A stretch of 64,000 bases of DNA from Desulfobacter latus (GTDB lineage Bacteria; Desulfobacterota; Desulfobacteria; Desulfobacterales; Desulfobacteraceae): NCBI RefSeq assembly GCF_013389365.1, contig NZ_JACADJ010000010.1:25312-89311 (forward strand), written 5' to 3'. The notes below the pieces were generated by a model, which saw only the letters and a list, made by a program, of their open reading frames with translations, had not been told where the DNA came from and ran no database searches. Shown piece by piece: positions 58,225-64,000 of this stretch; position 1 is the stretch's first letter, and every line of letters starts with the position of its first letter. Made by a program: the position numbers and the translations under genes.

Positions 58225-60663
58225 TTATTTGATCCAGACCTCAACCCTTCTGTTTTTTTCCCTTCCCTTTGCGGAATCATTGGAAGCGACAGGCAGCTCT
58301 TCACTGCAGCTCAACACCTGGCTTGGCATAATGCCCCGTGACTGCATTTCGGATGCAACTTTTTGCGCCCGGCCCATCGCAAGCTGCAGGTTGGAATTAT
58401 AACTTCCCGAATTATCGGCAAATCCGGCAAGGATAATCCGCTCTTCCTTGTCCGTAAGAAATTTGACCATCCTGTCCAAATCCCTTATGGATCGGTTATC
58501 AAGCTCTGATGCCGCCTTTTTGAATCTGAAGTTAAGTGATAACCGTTTGGCATCCTTTATCTCATTTAAATACCGGTCAAGGACCGTTTTGTTCGTTACC
58601 GTTTCAGCGGATGGGGGAGGCATGTGAAAGGATCTGATATTCATGTCCACAAAACCGATTTCCTGTACGGTTTTCTGTCCGGCTTCGGAGTGTACAAAAT
58701 CAATGAAAGGCTGTACGTTGGGATTATCGGGGATGGGACTGCAGTACATGTAAAGCCGCCTGGATATCGGATAATCCTCTGTGGCGACAGTGAAAAAGGT
58801 CGGCAATATCGCCTGTCCTGCTCCGTCGGAAACCGAAAGGGCTTTGGCGCCTCTGATATACGGCAGTCCGGTAAACCCGATACCATCCCTGTCTTTGCTG
58901 ACATCATCGGACAGAACCGGGTTTGATTCATACCGTTTGGCTGTATTTATCAGGGGTTTCTCTTTCCCAAGCACAATGGATTTAAATGTGTCGTAGGTGC
59001 CTGAATTGTCGTCCCGCGAGTAGACATTGATCAGACTGCCGGAATTACCGCCCAGCAGGCCCCAGTCTGTTATTGATCCGTTAAACGCTTCTTTTATTTC
59101 ACTGCTGGTCAATTTATTAATTTTGTTAACTTTATTAACTATAACCGCAATGCCGTCCAGACCGATGACATGTTCACTGGAAATCGAAGACATGTCGCCC
59201 AGGAATGCCAGCTTGTCAATTTCTTTATTTTTAATCTGCCTTGAGGCCATGGCAATGTCGCATTTACCGGCCGCCAGATCCTTAAAGCCCGTACTGGAAC
59301 CATGGGCATGGATTTCGATACCGATATGCCGCTTATCCACAAAGGCCAGGATGGTACTTTCATTGGCATGGTCACCGGATTTGACGGTGATTTGCTTTGC
59401 GTCCAGTTTCTGAGTCAGATATTTTTTGACAAGGGCAGGAGCCAGTTTTGCGCCGATGGTATTGGAGCCGTGGAGCCGCAGAATGGTTTCTGCCGGAGTG
59501 GTTTCCGCCGGCGTTGTTTCTGCCGACGTGATGTTATTTTCCTGGATCACCCGCTGGATCACGCGGGCCAGGAGTTCCGTTTCATTGGCTGTGCTAGGAA
59601 CCGATTGCCCGGCAGCTTGATGTTTGCCTTGCACCCCTTTGGGGATCGCTTCCGAGCCTGCGGTTTCTGCCGGTGCCGTATCGGCCATGACCTTTTTTTC
59701 CGTTTCCTGGTTCGCCTGGGCCGTTCTCAATATCATTGCATCGCTATTGGTATTTGGGTGTCCCGCATATTTCTGATAGCCGTAATATCCACCGAACCCC
59801 AGCAATATAAGAAGGGGGATAAAAAACAAGGCCGTTTTTGCAAGGTTTTTCTTTTGTCCCCGGCCTGTTTTTTCCTGTTGTGAGACGTCAGAGACCCAGT
59901 CCGATTTGGCTGGTAATTTATTACCGGAAAATAAATCCTGTTCAAATGTGTTGGAAAAATCGGCCATAGCCTCTTCGGAGAGCAACTCATTTTCAGGTTC
60001 ATTCGCCTCACCTTCATCAATCTGGTAAGCGGCGTCAAGCAGGAGGTGTTCTATGTTTTTTTCAATATTGGGCTGCGGTATTTTTTTAATTTCGATTTCT
60101 TTGAGCGATTTGGAATTCCAGGATAACATTTTGTAAAACGCCTTTTCGCCAACTAATCTATCCTGAACCGCATAAATCACCTTCCCGTTATGTACCAGAA
60201 TAATCCCCTGCAAGGTCTCTTTTTTGACGAGAATCGCCTTGGTCATTTTGTTTAGGCAAAAAATTTGCAGGTAGTCTTCCAGGGATATGCCTGTAAGCCC
60301 CTTGTCGGATCGATTCCGTTGTATCATTTTGAGGATTTCCGAATGGGCTGTGAAAAAATCAATGGGTTTATTAACGGCACCGATGACCCCTTCAGGCATA
60401 TTCTTATTTTCATGGCTGTTTTCGGTGATTGCAATAAACAGCGACGCCGGGTATTTTTTCTGCAAATAGGGAATGATACCGGTCCCATCGTTGCTTTTCA
60501 TACCGGAATTCACGATGATAATGTCGCATTTATTTGCTTTGGTGATATCTTCAGCTGTGATTAAATCATTGCATGACAATACGTTTGAGAAATCATGCTC
60601 AAGCAGTTTTCTCAGGGTGAATGTGACACTTTTTTCAGGGTCAATGATTAAAATTCTGTCCAA
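58225..60663 (-). CDS. Pseudo-receiver / DUF4388 / transmembrane / PstS-like / OmpA fusion protein
   Basis: The start is set at the TTG at 60663, six bases after GGAGG; the frame opens at 60669. In order: a receiver-like domain (LIIDPEKSVTFTLR; KP at about 101) in which the phosphoacceptor Asp is Asn (IIIVNSGM, residue 54); a DUF4388/PATAN-like region (about 122-215); a linker; one membrane helix (ALFFIPLLILLGFGGYYGY, about 280-298); a Thr/Ala/Pro-rich stretch; a PstS-type phosphate-binding domain (LRLHGSNTIG at 397, SRDDNSGTYDTF at 551); and an OmpA domain (LAGFADNSGS, about 748-757) that should grip peptidoglycan. It likely couples a periplasmic ligand signal to the cytoplasm. About 812 residues, one unbroken frame. 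Confidence 0.88.
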   Translation of the reverse strand: MDRILIIDPEKSVTFTLRKLLEHDFSNVLSCNDLITAEDITKANKCDIIIVNSGMKSNDGTGIIPYLQKKYPASLFIAITENSHENKNMPEGVIGAVNKPIDFFTAHSEILKMIQRNRSDKGLTGISLEDYLQIFCLNKMTKAILVKKETLQGIILVHNGKVIYAVQDRLVGEKAFYKMLSWNSKSLKEIEIKKIPQPNIEKNIEHLLLDAAYQIDEGEANEPENELLSEEAMADFSNTFEQDLFSGNKLPAKSDWVSDVSQQEKTGRGQKKNLAKTALFFIPLLILLGFGGYYGYQKYAGHPNTNSDAMILRTAQANQETEKKVMADTAPAETAGSEAIPKGVQGKHQAAGQSVPSTANETELLARVIQRVIQENNITSAETTPAETTPAETILRLHGSNTIGAKLAPALVKKYLTQKLDAKQITVKSGDHANESTILAFVDKRHIGIEIHAHGSSTGFKDLAAGKCDIAMASRQIKNKEIDKLAFLGDMSSISSEHVIGLDGIAVIVNKVNKINKLTSSEIKEAFNGSITDWGLLGGNSGSLINVYSRDDNSGTYDTFKSIVLGKEKPLINTAKRYESNPVLSDDVSKDRDGIGFTGLPYIRGAKALSVSDGAGQAILPTFFTVATEDYPISRRLYMYCSPIPDNPNVQPFIDFVHSEAGQKTVQEIGFVDMNIRSFHMPPPSAETVTNKTVLDRYLNEIKDAKRLSLNFRFKKAASELDNRSIRDLDRMVKFLTDKEERIILAGFADNSGSYNSNLQLAMGRAQKVASEMQSRGIMPSQVLSCSEELPVASNDSAKGREKNRRVEVWIK

Positions 60664-60782
60664 TGCCAACCTCCAGCATTTATTAATAGATTTTAAATCT
60701 TTTGTTTCAATAAGGTATAAACTTCTAGCAGATATTTGTTTTAAATATATTTTGTTTATAATTTTTTTTTATTAGCACGACA

Positions 60783-60875
60783 ACGACATTCGGATGCACC
60801 GCTCATGCCTCCTCCCAACCTCCATAGTGGCACCGGCAAATACCTTTTCTTCTTTTGAAAATGGTTTTTGGCGGC
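60783..60875 (-). pseudogene. Decayed fragment resembling the N-terminal part of recD2
   Basis: On the minus strand the block encodes KVFAGATME and then, after a shift, GCATG.GCGGTGCATCCGAA, matching recD2 at about 57870-57945 (KVFAGATMEFEG, then AWTVHP). About 70 bases align with roughly three quarters identity and an indel. The remaining bases of the 347-base gene-free stretch 60670-61016 hold an AT-rich leader of the fusion gene, a dispersed repeat (60925-60947) and the leader of the next gene; nothing else stands out. Confidence 0.55.
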
Positions 60876-60924
60876 ATGAAACAAAAAAGATGAACAATCC
60901 GGATAAATATGATATCTGAGTATT

Positions 60925-60947
60925 GGGCTTGATTCTATTGTCGGCCA
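60925..60947 (+). repeat. 23-bp dispersed repeat, copy 2
   Basis: Identical over 23 bases to 38281-38303 and in the same orientation. It lies next to the recD2-like fragment, which suggests this intergenic region has collected inserted or copied material. Confidence 0.85.
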
Positions 60948-61016
60948 ATCCCTGAATTTTTAACAATCTTTGACATTATTTTAAAGTCAGCGACCAACCC
61001 CTAAAGGTGATTTTTT

Positions 61017-62861
61017 ATGACTACGGCAACTGACAATTCTAGCAAATCAGCAAAAAACATGTCACCGGCGGATGTACAAAAACAGAATCTGATTTCCCAG
61101 TGGGCCTTTGACACCCGTCCCATATTGGGCCGGTTCCATTTATGGCTCGAAGATGTGCGCATTCACTGGCACAGCGACGTATCCCAAAGAAAAATCAAAC
61201 GCCGCCATATGGATGCGGTCTCCTTCACTGACGGGCGTACCGAAAAAATGCTGGCAGTCTCCGCCGCTGTCACGGCCCTGGGCACCCGGCTCTTTGGCCG
61301 TTACGGGGAAGGAAAGGGGCTGCCCAAAACAGCGTTAAACCTGGTAAAAAAAGATGCTGATGCCATTTCCGCCTACGCCATGAGCGAAAGCCTGTGGTAT
61401 CTGTCCCGTACCCTGCCGGAAAACCATGCCATCATGGTCTGTTTAGGGGAAGGACTGATGCCCAAAGCTGGAGAAACCCCGGAAATGGGCGCCAATCCCC
61501 TGCTGGGATTCGGCAGGATCTATGCCCGGCCCCAGGTGGCCAAGTTTCTTGAAGACCGGGTGCTGCGGCTGATCAATGATCCTGAATATCCCTGGGAAAA
61601 ATTTTATCGGGATATCCAGAAACGGGACATCACCGTGTGGGGGGCCGCCATCGACACTTTGGAAAACACCTCAAGGTTTGCCAAGGGAGACCCCACAGGC
61701 CCCATGAGTGTCTTCCATCTTTTTGACCAGCCGTTGATCATCAGTGACCAGTATGAAGGATATATGGGGTGTCTTGTTCTCCCGGAAGAAGTCGTGGAAA
61801 ACGCGGCTTTTAAGTCCATTCTGATCAATTATTTCACCCCGCGCCATATGGTGATGGATGCCGTTCAGGAGACCTTTAACGGGATTAAGGCGAAAAATGT
61901 CCATGTCTGGACCCTGACCGGCGATGTACGGCAGGAAAGAATCGGAAAATTATGGGAGCAATGGCGGGATGCCGGGGCCCATCTGATCGACGAAAACTGG
62001 ATCCTGCCCACAGGAATAGCGCCGTTCACCGATTCAGGCACCTATGCGCCGACCTTTGCAGTCAAGCCCTGGACCGATGACAAAGGAGAGATTCACCTGC
62101 TGGTGGTGGATGGATATGCCGCTTCGGCCGAAGCCATGCAGGCGGCCAGCCTGTCCGGTATTCTGGGCCTGAATGTATCCCTGGCTGTGCTCTCCTCCAA
62201 ATTCAAGTTACCCCATGACAAGGATGCGGCGGCCATGAAGCTGGATCCCCAAGACAACAATTTTGCCACAAGGCTTGAGCAGGATCTGTTTGAAACCGAT
62301 GTCCCCCCGGAAATGATTGAAATCTACCGCAACAGCATCATGGATGCCCAAAACGCAGGCATTCCCTTAAAACCGCGGACCATCAATGCAGGCGATTTGA
62401 TTGCCGCAAAAAAATGGCAGACCCTGGCCGTATCAGGATATATGCTGCCGGATCCATACAGTGGTGCCCAGGGCGTAAAACAAATCAGTGAAGACACTTG
62501 GGAAGTAACTGTTCGGGTAACGTCGGAATTCGGGGACAAGGCCATTACCTTTGCCCTTCGCCTGTTAGAGCCTTTTCAGCAAAGTAAGCTGGTTTTCTTG
62601 CCGCTGCTCAACCGGTTTCTCAAGGGAGAATATTATAAAACCCGGGCGGTCAAAATTTCAGACTCCGGCAGAATCCGCAACGAACTTCAGACATTGTGCA
62701 CCGAAGCCATAGAGCATTTTGGCGACAAGATGGTGGTACGCTTTGACAAAATTTCACCGACCACGATTTCCGCTGTGGAGCAGGAAATGCTCAAACAGAT
62801 TCTGAGCTGGTACAAGGAGACCTATCCGATCTGGTTTGAGTGGCTTGAGCTATCCGTATAG
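61017..62861 (+). CDS. Large conserved-looking protein of unknown function
   Basis: The 614-residue protein starts ATG at 61017 with AAAGGTG upstream. It has no signal peptide and no clear membrane helix. The composition is that of a folded globular enzyme or structural protein, with many Trp (for example WLEDVRIHWHSD, WEKFYRDIQKRDITVWG, IWFEWLELSV). Its GKGLPKTALNL and GLGLNVSLAVLS-like segments are not recognisable P-loops. I do not recognise a family. The last 12 codons have a diverged copy at 63829-63864. A short non-coding leader separates it from the region of repeats upstream. Confidence 0.82.
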   Translation: MTTATDNSSKSAKNMSPADVQKQNLISQWAFDTRPILGRFHLWLEDVRIHWHSDVSQRKIKRRHMDAVSFTDGRTEKMLAVSAAVTALGTRLFGRYGEGKGLPKTALNLVKKDADAISAYAMSESLWYLSRTLPENHAIMVCLGEGLMPKAGETPEMGANPLLGFGRIYARPQVAKFLEDRVLRLINDPEYPWEKFYRDIQKRDITVWGAAIDTLENTSRFAKGDPTGPMSVFHLFDQPLIISDQYEGYMGCLVLPEEVVENAAFKSILINYFTPRHMVMDAVQETFNGIKAKNVHVWTLTGDVRQERIGKLWEQWRDAGAHLIDENWILPTGIAPFTDSGTYAPTFAVKPWTDDKGEIHLLVVDGYAASAEAMQAASLSGILGLNVSLAVLSSKFKLPHDKDAAAMKLDPQDNNFATRLEQDLFETDVPPEMIEIYRNSIMDAQNAGIPLKPRTINAGDLIAAKKWQTLAVSGYMLPDPYSGAQGVKQISEDTWEVTVRVTSEFGDKAITFALRLLEPFQQSKLVFLPLLNRFLKGEYYKTRAVKISDSGRIRNELQTLCTEAIEHFGDKMVVRFDKISPTTISAVEQEMLKQILSWYKETYPIWFEWLELSV

Positions 62862-62885
62862 CCCGATTTTGGGATTTGCGTTCCG

Positions 62886-63170
62886 ATGAGACTTAGACCT
62901 GAAGAAAAGCGTATTATTATACAGGCTGTAAAACGTGTGGATCCGGACGCCGATATCTATCTTTTCGGTTCCAGAGCAGACAGCACTAAAAAAGGAGGGG
63001 ATATAGATATTTTAGTCCATTCACAAAATATATCCTTTGACAGCAAGCTTGAAATTAAGAAATACATATTCAAACATCTTGACGAACAAAAAATAGATAT
63101 CATCGTTACCGGAAACTTTGATGACCCGTTTGTAAAGACAGCACGAAAAAATGGAATTTTGCTCACATGA
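62886..63170 (+). CDS. MntA-like minimal nucleotidyltransferase (antitoxin)
   Basis: The 94-residue protein is a minimal nucleotidyltransferase with LFGSRADSTKKGGDIDILV, i.e. GS, nine residues, then DxD, close to the GSx10DxD motif of MntA antitoxins. The paired toxin gene overlaps its stop by four bases (ATGA). In known systems MntA inactivates HepT by adding AMP to a Tyr. Lack of a ribosome site of strength suggests weak translation. Lower GC than the neighbours and the flanking repeats suggest it arrived by transfer. Confidence 0.9.
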   Translation: MRLRPEEKRIIIQAVKRVDPDADIYLFGSRADSTKKGGDIDILVHSQNISFDSKLEIKKYIFKHLDEQKIDIIVTGNFDDPFVKTARKNGILLT

Positions 63171-63610
63171 ACAACCTTGTCAAGCATTTGGAATCAGAAC
63201 TTCTTCAGCTTGAAAAGGCCACTGAGATACTGCGATATTCCTATGAAAAATGTAAAAATATTAATTTAATTGAAGGGGTCGGCCATCAGGAACTTGAAAG
63301 CTTTGAAGCCCTGACCGGCAGGTTTGCAAGGATGAGTGACATGCTGATACAAAGAATTTTCAGGCTGATCGACAACCTTGATCTTGAAGATTCAGGAACA
63401 GTGAGGGACCGGATTAACAGGGCTGAAAAAAAGGGACTTATTTCCAGCGCAGATATTTTTATTGAAATACGGATATTAAGAAACGAAATCGCTCATGAGT
63501 ATAAGTCGGAAACAATTTATGCCCTTTTTGAAAAAGTTGTACACCTGACGCCCCATCTTTTCAAAGCTGTGGAATCAACCCGTGAATATGCTTCAAAATA
63601 CTTCATATAA
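63167..63610 (+). CDS. HepT-like HEPN toxin
   Basis: The 147-residue all-helical protein has the HEPN signature Rx4HxY in full: RNEIAHEY near residue 107, where the Tyr is the residue AMPylated by MntA in characterised pairs. The helix arrangement and the position directly after the nucleotidyltransferase gene, with a four-base overlap, make a HepT/MntA toxin-antitoxin module. The expected activity is RNA cleavage (possibly tRNA) when not neutralised. Confidence 0.9.
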   Translation: MNNLVKHLESELLQLEKATEILRYSYEKCKNINLIEGVGHQELESFEALTGRFARMSDMLIQRIFRLIDNLDLEDSGTVRDRINRAEKKGLISSADIFIEIRILRNEIAHEYKSETIYALFEKVVHLTPHLFKAVESTREYASKYFI

Positions 63611-63688
63611 AAGTAGTGCGATTTACAACAAGCTGTTGTTTTTTATAATACTCACCACTCACATCTTTCGGGCTTGATTTTAAGGAAT

Positions 63689-63800
63689 GGGTCTTAAATA
63701 ATTTGCCCATTTTTATATATCCGGAAGCGCGAGCGTCCCGCCCGCAGTAACGATGCAGGCGGGACGCCTGCGCTCCCAGGTTAAATTATTTCGGTCTCAT
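63689..63800 (+). repeat. Palindromic dispersed repeat (REP/MITE-like), copy 2
   Basis: Matches 1291-1416 in opposite orientation, with the core GTCCCGCCCGCA...GGCGGGACGCC hairpin and AT-rich outer arms. It is preceded by TTTCGGGCTTGATT (63666-63679), also found at 38277-38290. The 390-base stretch after the HepT gene (63611-64000) holds these repeats and the fragment at 63829; no gene is seen. Confidence 0.7.
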
Positions 63801-63828
63801 AAGTAACTAAAACGATTCTAAAGAAAAC

Positions 63829-63864
63829 CATCCGATCCGGTTTGCGAGGCTTGAGCTTTCCGTG
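63829..63864 (+). pseudogene. 36-bp diverged copy of the 3' end of the 614-residue gene
   Basis: Thirty of 36 bases match 62823-62858; translated, it reads HPIRFARLELSV against YPIWFEWLELSV, the C-terminus of the 614-residue protein. It lies beyond the MntA/HepT pair and the repeat element, so the pair is flanked by two copies of the same gene end. It is either the remnant of a second gene copy or a duplication made when the module arrived. Confidence 0.6.
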
Positions 63865-64000
63865 TGCGTTGTGTTTCAACAAAACAATGTCACTCCGAAT
63901 TTCATTGACAAAGCAAATTGAATATTAGATTCTTATTATAATTCAAATATCAGAATAGAGGCATTTTTTGATTCCCGCCTCAAGTGTAGCGGGATTATAA

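Noticed and set aside
60772..60966. 64-residue open frame on the minus strand
   Set aside because: It is a chance frame over a recD2-like fragment and a dispersed repeat, without ribosome site.

Overview
The window looks like a chromosomal segment of a sulfate-reducing member of the Desulfobacterales (Desulfobacter-like). This is inferred from the combination of a four-heme cytochrome c next to an rnfCDGEAB operon, a homoserine dehydrogenase/ThrH pair, a split purH, an LpxI-type lipid A pathway, and Desulfobacterota-type conserved hypotheticals. The cell is Gram-negative (BamA, Lol, Lpx, outer-membrane barrel genes). Genes are densely packed and most of the window is core chromosome. The accessory material is one IscB/omega-RNA element, one MntA/HepT toxin-antitoxin pair and several dispersed palindromic repeats.

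Layout. 1-4517 (minus): an exopolysaccharide export operon with a PHP phosphatase (CpsB/YwqE type), a secreted 26-residue-repeat protein, an outer-membrane barrel, a Wza/GumB-like export protein and a truncated Wzz/GumC-like chain-length protein. 4528-7515 (minus): heptose kinase, ThrH and homoserine dehydrogenase, divergent from purM-tsaD (7665-9760). Then nagZ (minus), an SH3-domain membrane protein, a complete IscB element with its omega RNA (about 11626-13223), and a TolC-like gene directly after the element. 14614-19013 (minus): thioesterase, aroK, aroA, aroE and pheA; pheA is preceded by a promoter, a Phe/Tyr-rich leader peptide and a terminator, a classic attenuator. 19060-30948 (minus): an envelope-biogenesis operon lysS-lolC/E-lolD-bamA-skp-lpxD-lpxA-lpxI-lpxB-corC-like.

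30971-35952 (plus): rdgB, nitroreductase, a B12-binding radical SAM protein with TPRs, and a DUF6178-like protein. 36059-38096 (minus): response regulator, histidine kinase and cold-shock protein, bounded by a perfect 23-bp inverted repeat. A tRNA-Asn follows. 38678-47369 (plus): a small unknown protein, RseC-like protein, tetraheme cytochrome, rnfC, D, G, E, A, an rnfB fused to a GltD/NfnB-like flavoprotein, and mltG. Then an Smr protein (minus), an RNB exoribonuclease (plus), the two halves of PurH as separate genes and a cysteine-cluster protein (minus). 52926-55538 (plus): DUF362 ferredoxin-like protein, J-domain protein and an IHF/HU protein. 55560-60663 (minus): recD2 and a striking pseudo-receiver/DUF4388/TM/PstS/OmpA fusion. 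61017-64000 (plus): a 614-residue protein of unknown function, the MntA/HepT pair, a repeat element and a duplicated fragment of the 614-residue gene's end.

The strongest items for follow-up are the IscB element, the pheA attenuator, the RnfB-flavoprotein fusion (with an RnfD that seems to lack its flavin-accepting threonine), the five-part PstS/OmpA fusion protein, and the repeat-rich protein in the polysaccharide operon. All family assignments come from reading the sequence; no database search was run.
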